Assembly: GCA_902785575.1 (NCBI GenBank)
Contig: CACZZF010000002.1
Location: forward strand, 1 to 64,000
Length of the DNA: 64,000 nt
Source of the DNA: an uncultured Bacteroidia bacterium
GTDB lineage: Bacteria; Bacteroidota; Bacteroidia; Bacteroidales; UBA932
Direction: 5' to 3'
Made by a program: the position numbers and the translations under genes. The notes beneath the pieces are model-generated. The model was not told where the DNA came from. It ran no database searches and saw only the letters and a list, made by a program, of their open reading frames with translations. Positions 50,585 through 60,471 of this stretch are shown piece by piece (the stretch's first letter is position 1; every line of letters begins with the position of its first letter).

Positions 50585-52504
50585 ATGATTATTGGAAAAA
50601 ACTCACCTCTTAAGACTCTAGTCTTTGTTTTATCTGTCATCTCCGCTTTTTCTGTAGTTGGTTGCAAAGACGACGAGCCTGCTATCGTCCCCGTGGACAG
50701 TGTATCCATTAACAAGACAGCTATCACTCTAGTCGAAGGAGATAGCGAGTCGCTCTCCGCAACTGTCTCACCGTCAACTGCCACCAACAAATCTGTCGCC
50801 TGGTCTTCCTCAAGGCCCGATGTGGCTATCGTGGATGGGGATGGAAAAGTGACGGCTGTCGCTCCGGGAACCGCGACCATCACGGCCACTACGGCGGACG
50901 GTGGCAAAACCGCCACTTGCGCCGTGAGTGTCGAGGCAAAACCGATCCCAGTGTCGAAAGGAGCGTATAATCATGTGATTATCATCGGAGTAGATGGAGG
51001 AGGTGCGTTCTTCAAGAACACTTCCACTCCTAGAATGGATGCCATATTCAAGAAAGGAGCCGTATCTTATAGGACCAAAACATCCTATCCCACCATCAGC
51101 GCACAATGCTGGGGCTCGATGCTTCATTCTGTCCTTCCCGAGTTCCACCGGTTGACCAACGGCACGGTGGGAAGCAAACCATTCAAACCGGACAGTCCCT
51201 TCCCTTCAATATTCAGGGTTGTAAAAGAGGCTTTCCCAAATGCGAATATGGCTTCCTTCTGCAACTGGAACCCGATTAATTTTGGCATCATCGAGGATAA
51301 TCTCGGTGTAGTCAAGGGCACGGGAAGTGACCCTGAAGTCGCAGACAAGGTGGTCCAATATATCCAGGGCAATGATCCGACCCTTGTTTTCGTCCAGTTT
51401 GACTCTGTGGATGGAGCCGGCCACGGTTCCGGATATGGATCTGCGCGACACTTGTCCGCTATAACTGCGGTTGACGCTTTAATCGGAAATATATATGACG
51501 CCGTAAAACGGAAAGGCATCCTGGATGATACTCTGTTCTTGGTCTCCGCAGACCACGGCGGCACACCTGAAGGATCCCATGGCGGCGATACGGATGCTGA
51601 GAGATATGTCTTCCTCGGGGTGGCGGGAAAGACCGTCGTTGAGGGCGGCCAGATTCAGGAGCCCGAGGTCAGGGATATCGCGGCTATCTCCGCCTACGCC
51701 TTTGGTCTTGACTTTCCCGAGACTTGGACCGGAATAGTCCCCGGTGGCCTGTTCCAAGGCGTTGAAGCGATGGAGCGCCATGAGATGGAGCCGGAGGAAA
51801 TACCTGTGTCTGAGAACCGTAAGCACCAAACAGAACCCACTCCGAGCCTAGATAATGTCAAGTCATTGCTTGAGGGACATAACGTCATCGCCTACTTCCC
51901 GCTTGACGGTGATGAGAAGGATGCTCTAGGAAAGGTTGAGACTGTCACGACGGGCAAGCTTTATTATTCTGACGCTTATTACGGGAAAGGCGCCGATATG
52001 TCTGACGGTTATATAACGCTCAAAGATGTCGCCGTCGGAACCAACTCATTCTCAGTGGCTTTGTGGATAAAGACAAACGGTGTGCCCTCCGACCCTTGCA
52101 TAATCTCAAATAAGAATTGGAATTCTGGAGGAAATATCGGCTTTGTTTTGTCCATCCGTAGCGACGAGGACATTAAATTCAACGCCGGCAACAACGGCGA
52201 CAGGATGGATGCCGGAGCCGGGTTGCCTCTTGATTACAAGAACGGATGGATGCATGTTATCCTTGTCGTGGACCGGGATAAGAATAAAATCAGGCTATTC
52301 TATGATTTCGCCTCTGAGTTGGACTATGACATCCCCGAATCATTGAGGAATGTCTCCTTCGATGCCCTTGACTTGAATATCGGACAAGACGGAACCGGTC
52401 ATTACGGTGCCCATCTGGCGGCCCAACTGGATGAGTTCATCATCACCGCTGACGCTTTGAGCGATGAGGATATAGCCAAGCTAAAGGCTTATTACGTGAA
52501 GTGA
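50585..52504 (+). CDS. Lipoprotein: Big_2, phosphodiesterase and LamG-like domains
   Basis: Type II signal peptide (lipobox VVGC), one Big_2 domain (about residues 35-115), then an alkaline-phosphatase-superfamily catalytic domain. It has VIIIGVDGGGAFFKNTSTPR (metal site), nucleophile in SYPTISAQCWGSMLHS, VQFDSVDGAGHGSGYGS and VSADHGGTPEGSHGG. The last 210 residues form a LamG/concanavalin-like domain (IAYFPLDGDEKDALG, NSFSVALWIKTNG, AAQLDEFIITADALSDEDI) that should bind a glycan. The combination suggests a surface enzyme that cleaves phosphoesters from a glycan or glycolipid. A TATATTTG box lies at 50546-50553. Confidence 0.8.
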   Translation: MIIGKNSPLKTLVFVLSVISAFSVVGCKDDEPAIVPVDSVSINKTAITLVEGDSESLSATVSPSTATNKSVAWSSSRPDVAIVDGDGKVTAVAPGTATITATTADGGKTATCAVSVEAKPIPVSKGAYNHVIIIGVDGGGAFFKNTSTPRMDAIFKKGAVSYRTKTSYPTISAQCWGSMLHSVLPEFHRLTNGTVGSKPFKPDSPFPSIFRVVKEAFPNANMASFCNWNPINFGIIEDNLGVVKGTGSDPEVADKVVQYIQGNDPTLVFVQFDSVDGAGHGSGYGSARHLSAITAVDALIGNIYDAVKRKGILDDTLFLVSADHGGTPEGSHGGDTDAERYVFLGVAGKTVVEGGQIQEPEVRDIAAISAYAFGLDFPETWTGIVPGGLFQGVEAMERHEMEPEEIPVSENRKHQTEPTPSLDNVKSLLEGHNVIAYFPLDGDEKDALGKVETVTTGKLYYSDAYYGKGADMSDGYITLKDVAVGTNSFSVALWIKTNGVPSDPCIISNKNWNSGGNIGFVLSIRSDEDIKFNAGNNGDRMDAGAGLPLDYKNGWMHVILVVDRDKNKIRLFYDFASELDYDIPESLRNVSFDALDLNIGQDGTGHYGAHLAAQLDEFIITADALSDEDIAKLKAYYVK

Positions 52505-52506
52505 TA

Positions 52507-53397
52507 TCAGGAATTCTTTTTCCTGGTCAGCAGTTCAAGGGCAAGCACCATTCCGACCCCGATCAATGCCCAGAGGATAGCTCCGCCAATGTGAAGCGCG
52601 CCGGCTGGTTGTCCGTTAAGGACATTCGCGGCCTCACAAGCGGCTTTATCAGCCCACGGCCAAACCTTGACGAGGGCTCCTAGGGTGAAGCCGATCAAAA
52701 CCAGCAGGGTCTGTTTCTCATACTTTCCGATCAGCCAGTGAAGGAACTTCGAGAAGGCCAGGATGCCCAAGACACATCCTAAGAAGAAGACTATCAGCAC
52801 AGGAATATTCAATTCGCTGACAGCGTTCATGATATATTCATACTTTCCAAAGAGGACAAGTATGAAACTCCCGGATATTCCGGGAAGGATCATCGTGCAT
52901 ATGGCGATGGCCCCGCAAAGCGCTATGAACCAGAGGTCTGAAGTGGTCTCTGTCGGGGATAGGAGACAGATTATGGCTCCGAGGACAATGCCGAGAACAA
53001 GCCAGAGGGTATCTGACCCTTTCCAGCCTTTAATGTCAGCGAGCATGAATACCGCGGAAACGATAATCAACCCGAAGAAGAAAGCCCAGGTCTGGACAGG
53101 ATGATGGGCAAGAACATATCCCATCAGCTTCGCCAGAGAGAACACGCTGATTATCACGCCGATAGCGAGCCATAAAAGGAATATTCCGTGGATTGCCTTC
53201 CAAAACCCTTTGAAGTCTCCCTTAAGCAGCAGCTTCCATGAGGATACGCTTAAGATCGCGTTAAGCGCCTCAATCAGCTCGTTGAATATTCCTGTCAAAA
53301 GAGCGATAGTGCCTCCGGAAACCCCCGGAATGACATTAGCCGCGCCCATGGCATATCCCTTGAGCGCGACAACCAGATTCTTGACTATGTTCGCCAT
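52507..53397 (-). CDS. DUF368 polyprenyl-phosphate transporter
   Basis: Inner-membrane protein of about eight segments with the family mark KGYAMGAANVIPGVSGGTIA near the N-terminus and, in the second half, MILPGISGSFILVLFGKYEY. DUF368 proteins have been shown to recycle undecaprenyl phosphate across the membrane (PopT). At 296 aa it is full length. It converges with the phosphodiesterase lipoprotein (2 nt between stops). The two downstream genes, a short hypothetical and a PfkB kinase, start within a few nt of each other on the same strand. Confidence 0.85.
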   Translation of the reverse strand: MANIVKNLVVALKGYAMGAANVIPGVSGGTIALLTGIFNELIEALNAILSVSSWKLLLKGDFKGFWKAIHGIFLLWLAIGVIISVFSLAKLMGYVLAHHPVQTWAFFFGLIIVSAVFMLADIKGWKGSDTLWLVLGIVLGAIICLLSPTETTSDLWFIALCGAIAICTMILPGISGSFILVLFGKYEYIMNAVSELNIPVLIVFFLGCVLGILAFSKFLHWLIGKYEKQTLLVLIGFTLGALVKVWPWADKAACEAANVLNGQPAGALHIGGAILWALIGVGMVLALELLTRKKNS

Positions 53398-53400
53398 TGG

Positions 53401-53934
53401 TTACTGAATCTTGCCGAGATAAACTTTCATCGCGTTGAAACTGTCAAGCTGCGAGAGGTCCTTTCCTGCCGGGTCGGAAACCACCAGGTCGAAAAGGTCG
53501 CCACCGAGCTGCTTGCGTCCTATCTTGAAGCGAGCCTTGGAAGCCCTGGCCATATATTCAATCGCGAAATCAGGCTCTTTGATCAGGGAAATGAAAACGT
53601 CCGGAGCCCTCTCTTCAAGAACGCCCATTTTGTATTTGTTAGGACGGCCCAACCAGTCGAGGTCTTTCTTGGTGATCGTGGTCTGGATACTGGTGATGAG
53701 GCGGTCCTCGCTACCGATCTTCCTGAAATCCTGGAAGAACACGGCACCATTGATGTCCATGCCACGGAAGTAGTTCATTATCGTTGATTTGCAAGTGTCG
53801 AACGAGGGATCCTCAACGTCGATGATAGCCACATAGGACTTGATCTTTGTCAACGGAAGGATCTCTGTCGGGACTGTGCTGGCGTGCCTCTTCAAGGCAC
53901 TTTTCCTGAATATATTCTTTACGAAATCAAACAT
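53401..53934 (-). CDS. Small cytosolic hypothetical protein (DUF6913-like)
   Basis: 177 aa with no signal peptide or membrane segment. A basic N-terminus (FRKSALKRHAST) precedes alpha/beta sequence with KSYVAIIDVEDPSFDTCKST and SKARFKIGRKQLGGDLFDLV. It resembles a conserved Bacteroidota hypothetical family, to which I assign no function. It is 3 nt before DUF368 and 5 nt after the PfkB kinase, so it is part of that operon. Confidence 0.55.
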   Translation of the reverse strand: MFDFVKNIFRKSALKRHASTVPTEILPLTKIKSYVAIIDVEDPSFDTCKSTIMNYFRGMDINGAVFFQDFRKIGSEDRLITSIQTTITKKDLDWLGRPNKYKMGVLEERAPDVFISLIKEPDFAIEYMARASKARFKIGRKQLGGDLFDLVVSDPAGKDLSQLDSFNAMKVYLGKIQ

Positions 53935-53939
53935 ACGCG

Positions 53940-54935
53940 TTAAATGTTGACAGAGGCGATCAGGTCACGGATCTCCGCTTTAGCATCTCTCCAACGGGGG
54001 ACATCAATCTTTGTTCCGATAACCTCGACGACTTTCGCCGCAATTATCGAGCCGACTTCACCGCAAACCCTTAAAGGCATCCCAAGAGAGTGGGCGTAAA
54101 GGAAACCGGCGGCATAAGTGTCTCCGGCGCCAGTGGCGTCAATCGTAGCCGCTGGCCAAGCCTCAATGTAGTGATACTCATCACCGCTTTGGACCATAGA
54201 GCCGTCTTTACCGACCTTCACAACCGCGATTTCACATTGGTTGGCGAGTTCGGCAAGCGCTTCTCTCGGCTCTTTCTTTGTGAATGCCCTGGCCTCGGTC
54301 TCGTTGGCGAACACGATGTCGATATACTTCTCCACCAGATTATGGAAGAAGGCCTCGTTGGACTCCACGACATTGTAAGAAGCCATATCTATCGAAATCT
54401 TGCAACCAGCCTCTTTGGCCATTTGGACGGCCTGGCGGATAAGGTCTTGGTTCTGAACAAGATAGCCCTCGATATGGAAATAGTCATATCCTTCGAAATA
54501 TTCCGGCTTCAGGTCCTCGGGAACAAGCTCGAGAGCGGCTCCCATGTAGTCGGCGAAGGTTCTTTCAGCATTAGCTCCCGTTATGAAACACATGGCTCTT
54601 CCTGAACCTTTGGTCCCCTCCAGCAGAATCGTTTTCACTCCGAACTGCTCCAAGGTGCTCTTGTAAAGATGACCGAGCTCATCGTTGCCGATTTTCCCTA
54701 TGTAGCAAGAAGGCATCCCGAAGATGGATGTGCAGGTGATAGTGTTTGCCGCGGAGCCTCCGGGGACGTATTTCACTCCGAATTCCTTAAGTTTTGACCA
54801 TATCTGGTCACCCGTCTCCAGGTCAACATGCTGCATGCTCCCGGGGGGGAGGTGATACTCCCGGAGCATAGAGTCATCCGGGAAGACGGCGAGAATGTCC
54901 GTCAAAGCGTTTCCTATTCCTAAAATCGATTTCAT
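53940..54935 (-). CDS. PfkB-family sugar or nucleoside kinase
   Basis: Ribokinase-fold kinase. The N-terminal GIGNALTDILAVFPDDS and GGSAANTITCTSIFGMPSCY match PfkB signature 1. DATGAGDTYAAGFLYAHSLG near residue 270 is signature 2, with the catalytic base Asp of GAGD. The phosphate acceptor, sugar or adenosine, cannot be told from the sequence; adenosine-kinase-like members look similar. It starts the minus-strand operon with the hypothetical gene and DUF368. Its upstream region overlaps the promoter of the divergent flippase-like gene. Confidence 0.82.
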   Translation of the reverse strand: MKSILGIGNALTDILAVFPDDSMLREYHLPPGSMQHVDLETGDQIWSKLKEFGVKYVPGGSAANTITCTSIFGMPSCYIGKIGNDELGHLYKSTLEQFGVKTILLEGTKGSGRAMCFITGANAERTFADYMGAALELVPEDLKPEYFEGYDYFHIEGYLVQNQDLIRQAVQMAKEAGCKISIDMASYNVVESNEAFFHNLVEKYIDIVFANETEARAFTKKEPREALAELANQCEIAVVKVGKDGSMVQSGDEYHYIEAWPAATIDATGAGDTYAAGFLYAHSLGMPLRVCGEVGSIIAAKVVEVIGTKIDVPRWRDAKAEIRDLIASVNI

Positions 54936-54968
54936 AAGGCAAAAAGCGCGTTATGGCTCCACAACCTA

Positions 54969-54997
54969 CAAATTTAACGATTATTTGATTAAATTTG
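54969..54997. promoter_or_regulatory. Overlapping divergent promoters, PfkB kinase and flippase-like gene
   Basis: CAAATTTA (54969-54976) and TAAATTTG (54990-54997) are exact inverted copies 13 nt apart. Each is a TAnnTTTG -7 box on its own strand. The right one ends 5 nt before the ATG at 55003, so that transcript would be nearly leaderless or use another start. Confidence 0.45.
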
Positions 54998-55002
54998 TTA
55001 CC

Positions 55003-56070
55003 ATGAACAAGAAGGTAGGGAATATTCTCAAGTACGGATTGTCAATCCTGCTTGCGGTTGTGCTGTTGTATTTCGCTTTCAGGAAGGTGGACTGGAATGA
55101 TTTCTGGGCCGCATTGAAGGCGTGCAGATGGGAGTTTGTCCTTCTCTCGACTTTTTTCGGATTATGCGGGTTTTATCTTAGGGCTTTGAGGTGGAAGGAG
55201 GTTTTGCTTCCGATCGATCCGACCACAAGGACATTGACCTGCTTCAACGGAGTCAACATAGGTTACGCCGTCAATATGGTCTTGCCGAGGGTCGGAGAGG
55301 TTCTGAGATGCACGTATATTACCGCCCATTCCAAGAAGGTCAAAGACCCTGAGACAGGAGAAGAACATCATCTGGCGACTTTTGACAAGGCTCTTGGAAC
55401 AGCGGTGCTGGAACGGTCCGTGGATGTGGTGATGTTGGGAGTCCTTCTTGTGGTCTTCCTGTTTTTCACTTGGGACAAGTATGGAGGCTTCTTTGTGGAG
55501 AAGATTTTCGGAGCCGCCGCCGGAAGGTTCACTTGGGTTAACCTCGCCATTGTGGTGTTTCTTTTCTTTGCCGCTCTTCTTTCCGGTTGGACAGTTATCC
55601 GTTTCGCCAACAGGTGGAAACCCCTCGGCAAGATCAAGGATTTCTGCAGAGGACTTTGGCAGGGGTTCGTGAGTTGCCTGAGGATGAGGAGGGCGTGGTG
55701 GTTCTTCCTTCTCACTATCCTTCTTTGGGGATGCTACTGGATGATGAGCGTCACCATCCTTTGGGCGGTGCAAGGGATAGACACATCAACCGTCTCTGCC
55801 GGCCTTGCCTCCGCGGTGAGCACGATACAGTCCCTTAATCTGACCGACGCGATGTTCCTGATGCTCGCCGGCGCGCTCTCTTCAATTGTTCCCGTTCCCG
55901 GTGGATTCGGGGCATTCCATTTCATAGTCGCGGCAGCTGTTTCCTATGTCTATGGACTTCCTTTCGAGTTCGGAATTATTTTCGCCACTTTGTCCCATGA
56001 GTCCCAGGAGCTTAACCAGCTGGTTTGGGGTGGGATATCCTTTGTTATTGAGCAATTCAGAAAAGATTGA
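55003..56070 (+). CDS. Flippase-like membrane protein (LPG synthase TM/UPF0104 family)
   Basis: 355 aa, start MNKKVGNILKYGLSILLAVV (ATG at 55003; the open frame runs 36 codons further upstream without family sequence). About eight membrane segments. Family motifs are GLCGFYLRALRWKEVLLPI, TCFNGVNIGYAVNMVLPRVGE and VPVPGGFGAFHFIVAAAV. This family includes the lysyl-phosphatidylglycerol flippase domain of MprF without its synthase. The substrate is unknown. The GH106 start lies 2 nt after its stop, so the flippase-like gene may be co-transcribed with the glycosidases. Confidence 0.82.
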   Translation: MNKKVGNILKYGLSILLAVVLLYFAFRKVDWNDFWAALKACRWEFVLLSTFFGLCGFYLRALRWKEVLLPIDPTTRTLTCFNGVNIGYAVNMVLPRVGEVLRCTYITAHSKKVKDPETGEEHHLATFDKALGTAVLERSVDVVMLGVLLVVFLFFTWDKYGGFFVEKIFGAAAGRFTWVNLAIVVFLFFAALLSGWTVIRFANRWKPLGKIKDFCRGLWQGFVSCLRMRRAWWFFLLTILLWGCYWMMSVTILWAVQGIDTSTVSAGLASAVSTIQSLNLTDAMFLMLAGALSSIVPVPGGFGAFHFIVAAAVSYVYGLPFEFGIIFATLSHESQELNQLVWGGISFVIEQFRKD

Positions 56071-56072
56071 AT

Positions 56073-58961
56073 ATGAAACCATTAAGGCTTTTCCTGACGA
56101 CAGTCATCCTGACGTTTGTACCGCTTGTGACCTCGGTATCGGCACAGCCTAAACTGTCCTCCAAACAGCTTTATTCCCAGTTCCAGAACCCTGACACACG
56201 TTACCGTCCATTCGTCCGATGGTGGTGGAATGGCGACCGGGTGAAAGCCGAGGAACTTGTCCGGGAACTTCACATCATGAAGGAAGCGGGCATAGGTGGG
56301 GTCGAGATTAATCCGATCTCTTTTCCGGCTGGAGATGACACGTTGGACACTAAACCTCTCAAATGGCTGAGCGACGAATGGATTGATATGCTGAAGGTTG
56401 TCTTTGACGAGGCTGATAAGATCGGCATGTATTGCGATCTCATAATCGGCTCCGGCTGGCCATTCGGCGCGGAGAGCCTGCCAAGGGATGAAAGGGCTGA
56501 AGTCCTTTTGACTTATGCGAGGGAAGTACCTGCAGGTGAGCCTCTTGAGATATCCCTGTTCCATATTTACAAGGAAATTGATCCGGGAGTAACGATAGTG
56601 AATCCCCGCCGTACTCCGGAGCTTGTATCCATATATCTGGCCCCCGATCCTATGAATGGACTTGAGGATGCGATAGACCTGTCGGGGAACATTAAAGATG
56701 GCGTGTTAAGCGTTGATGTACCTGAAGGAAAATGGCAGCTTTACGCCATGATCAAGTTCGAGTCTTTCGCCAGCGTTATCAACGGGGCTCCGGGAGCCGC
56801 CGGTTCGATATTGAACCATATGGACGCCGCTGCCGTGAGACACTATCTTGACCATATGACCGATGCCATTGAGGTGAAAATCGGATCTCTTTCCGGCTAT
56901 GTCAGGGCGATGTTCATTGACAGTATGGAGCTTGAGGGTAATAACTGGACTTTCGATTTCGCCGAGCAATTCAAGGCTCGCAGAGGCTATGACCCGCTGC
57001 CTTGGCTCCCGTTCACCATGTTCGAGGTCGGCCGTCTTGGTGATGTGAAGAGTTTCGAATATGGTTCCAAGAAAAGCTCCAAGTTCGAGGAGGAAGTGAA
57101 CAGGGTCCGTTTTGATTTCGAGCTCACCAAGGCTGAGTTGCTTCATGAGCGTTTCTACGGCACTATGGGACAGTGGGCTAAGGACAAGGGCTTGAAAACC
57201 CGCGCCCAGGCTTATGGAAGGGGATTCTTCCCGCTGGAAAGCTCTATGATGATTGACTTTCCGGAAGGTGAGTCATGGACCACGAACTGGCTCAAGCATA
57301 GGATTGGAGAGGAAATGGGAGACGAGGATTACCGTCGCGGCAGAGGCTACACGATGATTAACAAATATGTCTCATCCGCCGCCCACATGACCGGCAAACG
57401 GGTTATTAGCGCGGAGGAGATGACCAACACCTACAAAGTGTTCACTACCAGCCTGGAATTCCTCAAGGTCGGGTCCGATATGAGCGCTATCTCTGGAATC
57501 ACGCACTCTATCTGGCATGGTTTCAATTACTCCCCGCTGGAGGCCGAGTTTCCCGGTTGGGTCCAGTACGGAACCTTCCACAATGAGAGGAATACCTGGT
57601 GGCCTTATGTGAAGAACCTCAATGACTATAGGGCCCGAATAGCGAGTCAGCTCCAGAACGCCGACATGTACACGGACATCGCTATCCTGCCTGCCAACTA
57701 TGACATGTGGACCACGATGGGAGTACAGACCGAGCCGTTCCCGGTGAAACTCAACGTGCCTTACACTTCTCTTATCTGGGAGGCGATCCACAAGACCGGC
57801 GGCGGCGCCGACTATGTCAGCGAGATAATCTTGAAGGACGCTGTTATAAAGAACGGCAAGATATGTTATGGTCCGAAGGAATATGGAACCTTGTTTATTG
57901 TCGAGGTGACCAGCACAACTCCGGAGACCATAGCCAAACTGGAGGAGTTTGTCCGTCAGGGCGGAAGGGTCTTCTGCGTCGGCAAGTATCCCGAGAAGTC
58001 ATTGGGATTCAAGGATTACGAGGCCAGGGACAAGGCTATTGCCGAGGGAGTCAAACGTCTTGAGGCGTATCCGGATAATTTCATCCTTCTGGAGAATCCT
58101 AAGGATGGGAAATATCTTGAGTGGTATGAGAAGGTTATGGAGAAATATTCCTTGCCTCACTCGATCACTATTTCCAACCCTGACCGTTTCCTGCTTCAGG
58201 ACAGGTATGTCACCGATGACAAATCTGATTTCTTCATGGTGATGAACGCCCACATGACTGAGGCTCGAGAAACGGATATAATATTCCCTAAATCAATCAC
58301 TTCCGGAAAGAATGCCTGGATTTACGATCCGGCCACGGGCTCCAGAAGTCCTTTGAAACTAGATAAGGGCGGCAAGGCTCATTTCCGTTTCGGACCTTCA
58401 GAAACGTACCTCTTCGTTTTCAATAAGGATGGTCGCTCTTCCGGTAAGGTTCCTGCCTTCCGAAGCCCGGTTGTTTCCGCCTCTCCTGTCATCCTGAGCG
58501 AAGCGAAGGATCTAGGCGAAGTTCGTGGCCCTTGGGACCTCACTCTCACCCAGCCGCAACTCGACTCCACCTGGACCGCGACCCTTGACACCCTGCGGGA
58601 TTTCAAGGATATGGCCGACACCACCTTCAAGAATTTCATGGGTACGATTGTTTACAAGGCAACCGTAACCCTTGACGGGAAAAATCTCCCCAAGCAGATC
58701 GATCTCGGCAAGGTGGCGGACATCTGCGAGCTCAAGATCAACGGCCGGGACGCCGGCATGAAATGGTTCGGAGAGAGAATCTTTGACATAACCCCGTACA
58801 TCAAGGCCGGGAACAACACCATTGAAGTGAAAGTCACAACCTTGATGGGTAATTACATACAAACCCTTAAAGACAACACGGCGGCTCAGCGTTTCGTCTT
58901 GCGTCGGAACCAGCCTTATGTGTCCGCCGGGTTGATCGGACCAGTAAAATTATATCAGTAA
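56073..58961 (+). CDS. GH106-like alpha-L-rhamnosidase
   Basis: Secreted glycoside hydrolase of 962 aa. The signal peptide ends VSAQ. PDTRYRPFVRWWWNGDRV and ELHIMKEAGIGGVEINPISF are typical of family 106 and relatives, followed by GMYCDLIIGSGWPFGAES. A beta-sandwich lies at the C-terminus. Near residue 810 the peptide PVILSEAKDLGEVRG is encoded by a 26-bp class A repeat (58488-58513). This family cleaves rhamnose from rhamnogalacturonan side chains. The start is the ATG at 56073; TTG at 56067 would overlap the upstream gene. Next gene 10 nt on. Confidence 0.85.
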   Translation: MKPLRLFLTTVILTFVPLVTSVSAQPKLSSKQLYSQFQNPDTRYRPFVRWWWNGDRVKAEELVRELHIMKEAGIGGVEINPISFPAGDDTLDTKPLKWLSDEWIDMLKVVFDEADKIGMYCDLIIGSGWPFGAESLPRDERAEVLLTYAREVPAGEPLEISLFHIYKEIDPGVTIVNPRRTPELVSIYLAPDPMNGLEDAIDLSGNIKDGVLSVDVPEGKWQLYAMIKFESFASVINGAPGAAGSILNHMDAAAVRHYLDHMTDAIEVKIGSLSGYVRAMFIDSMELEGNNWTFDFAEQFKARRGYDPLPWLPFTMFEVGRLGDVKSFEYGSKKSSKFEEEVNRVRFDFELTKAELLHERFYGTMGQWAKDKGLKTRAQAYGRGFFPLESSMMIDFPEGESWTTNWLKHRIGEEMGDEDYRRGRGYTMINKYVSSAAHMTGKRVISAEEMTNTYKVFTTSLEFLKVGSDMSAISGITHSIWHGFNYSPLEAEFPGWVQYGTFHNERNTWWPYVKNLNDYRARIASQLQNADMYTDIAILPANYDMWTTMGVQTEPFPVKLNVPYTSLIWEAIHKTGGGADYVSEIILKDAVIKNGKICYGPKEYGTLFIVEVTSTTPETIAKLEEFVRQGGRVFCVGKYPEKSLGFKDYEARDKAIAEGVKRLEAYPDNFILLENPKDGKYLEWYEKVMEKYSLPHSITISNPDRFLLQDRYVTDDKSDFFMVMNAHMTEARETDIIFPKSITSGKNAWIYDPATGSRSPLKLDKGGKAHFRFGPSETYLFVFNKDGRSSGKVPAFRSPVVSASPVILSEAKDLGEVRGPWDLTLTQPQLDSTWTATLDTLRDFKDMADTTFKNFMGTIVYKATVTLDGKNLPKQIDLGKVADICELKINGRDAGMKWFGERIFDITPYIKAGNNTIEVKVTTLMGNYIQTLKDNTAAQRFVLRRNQPYVSAGLIGPVKLYQ
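58488..58513. repeat. 26-bp class A repeat inside the GH106 gene
   Basis: GTCATCCTGAGC to GAAGCGAAGGATCT, identical to the intergenic copy at 4352-4377. It encodes VILSEAKDL in the linker before the C-terminal sandwich. Confidence 0.85.
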
Positions 58962-58971
58962 CTCCATACAG

Positions 58972-60471
58972 ATGAAAAGATTCCTTAGATTCGCGGCGTC
59001 TTTGCTGCTATTAGCCGGCGCAGCCCAGGGGCTCAATGCCGCTGACTATTTCGCGAGGGATTTCGGTGCCGTCCCCGACGGCTTCACCCTCAATACGGTG
59101 AGCATCCAGGCGGCGATTGATTTCGTCTCCGCCCAAGGAGGTGGCCGTGTCGTTTTGGACAAAGGTGACTATGTCTCCGGATCTATTTACCTCAAGGATG
59201 GTGTGACCCTCTGGATTGATGAGGATTCCGCCCTCTTGGGTTCTCTCAACCCTTTTGATTACATAAAGGATCCTGACGCCAAATGGACCGCTCTTGTATT
59301 CGCCATCGGCCAGAAGAACATCGGTATAGAGGGTGGCGGAACTATTGACGGACGCGGCTTCGCTATCGCTACAAGGTATATCGACTTCGTCCATCTGGGT
59401 GTGTTCGAGGACGCTCTTACCAACGACCGTCTACAAGAGGCGAAGCGCCCTGAGAACATCCATTTCTACAAGTGCGAAGGCATTGTCATCAGGGACCTTC
59501 TGCTCAAGGATCCAGGCTGCTGGAACCAGCAGTACGACAAGTGCCGCGATATCCTTGTGGAGAGGGTTCATGTTGACGCCAAGTCCTATTGGAACAACGA
59601 TGGAATCGACATCGTGGACAGCAGCGACGTGATCATCCGCGACTGCTTCTTCGATGCCGCTGATGATGTGTATTGCTTCAAAAGCCATAGCAATGACGGC
59701 ATCAGCGAGAATATTCTTGTCGAGAATTGCGTTGGCCGTTCAAGCGCCAACGGCATCAAGTTCGGAACCTATACCAGAGGCATATTCCGCAACTTCAAGT
59801 TCAAGAATATGAAGATTTATGACACCTACCGCAGCGCTATCACGATTGCCACAGTGGACGGTGCCATAATCGAGGACGTGGAGATCGACGGTGTCGAGAG
59901 CATCCACACAGGCAACCCTATATTCCTACGTACCGGTACCCGTCACACCCGTGACGACCAGAAGCCCATCCTTCGTAACATCGTCATCAAGAACATGTAT
60001 GCCGAGGTTCCTTTGGACAAGCCGGATGCCGGTTACAGCTACGAAGGCCCGGTTGAGGACCTGCCTCGCAACGTTCTTCCCAGCATCATTTACGGCAACC
60101 CTGACATTAAGATCGAGAATGTCCGTCTGGAGAATATAGAGATTGTCTATCCCGGACATGCTGATCCTGAATATGCCTACAGGGGCTCTTCAAAAGAAGA
60201 GCTTGACGCTATTCCTGAGATGGAAACCAGCTATCCTGAATTCTCCAACTGGAAGGAGCTGCCCGCTTGGGGATTCTATATCCGCCACGCCAACGGGATT
60301 GTTTTCGACAACGTCAAGATCACAGTCGATGGTGAGGATTACCGTCCGGCTATCGTCACTGACGATGTCAACGGCTTGAGACTCAAAGATGTGGAGATCA
60401 ACCAGGACACCGCCGAGAAGGGCAAGAAGCAGATTATCACCAAGGACACCAAGAACATCAAGAAGAAATGA
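58972..60471 (+). CDS. GH28-family polygalacturonase-like enzyme
   Basis: Secreted right-handed beta-helix enzyme, 499 aa, signal peptide ending LNAA. N-terminal FGAVPDGFTLNTVSIQAAID is typical. The GH28 catalytic Asp region is present in modified form: NNDGIDIVDSSDVIIRDC (NTDG-like) and AADDVYCFKSHS (DD pair). The usual GHG is replaced by the SSANGIKFGTYTRG segment, so the enzyme is a divergent member, perhaps acting on a rhamnogalacturonan linkage. It overlaps the next gene by 4 bp. It lies in an operon with GH106 and GH78. Confidence 0.8.
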   Translation: MKRFLRFAASLLLLAGAAQGLNAADYFARDFGAVPDGFTLNTVSIQAAIDFVSAQGGGRVVLDKGDYVSGSIYLKDGVTLWIDEDSALLGSLNPFDYIKDPDAKWTALVFAIGQKNIGIEGGGTIDGRGFAIATRYIDFVHLGVFEDALTNDRLQEAKRPENIHFYKCEGIVIRDLLLKDPGCWNQQYDKCRDILVERVHVDAKSYWNNDGIDIVDSSDVIIRDCFFDAADDVYCFKSHSNDGISENILVENCVGRSSANGIKFGTYTRGIFRNFKFKNMKIYDTYRSAITIATVDGAIIEDVEIDGVESIHTGNPIFLRTGTRHTRDDQKPILRNIVIKNMYAEVPLDKPDAGYSYEGPVEDLPRNVLPSIIYGNPDIKIENVRLENIEIVYPGHADPEYAYRGSSKEELDAIPEMETSYPEFSNWKELPAWGFYIRHANGIVFDNVKITVDGEDYRPAIVTDDVNGLRLKDVEINQDTAEKGKKQIITKDTKNIKKK

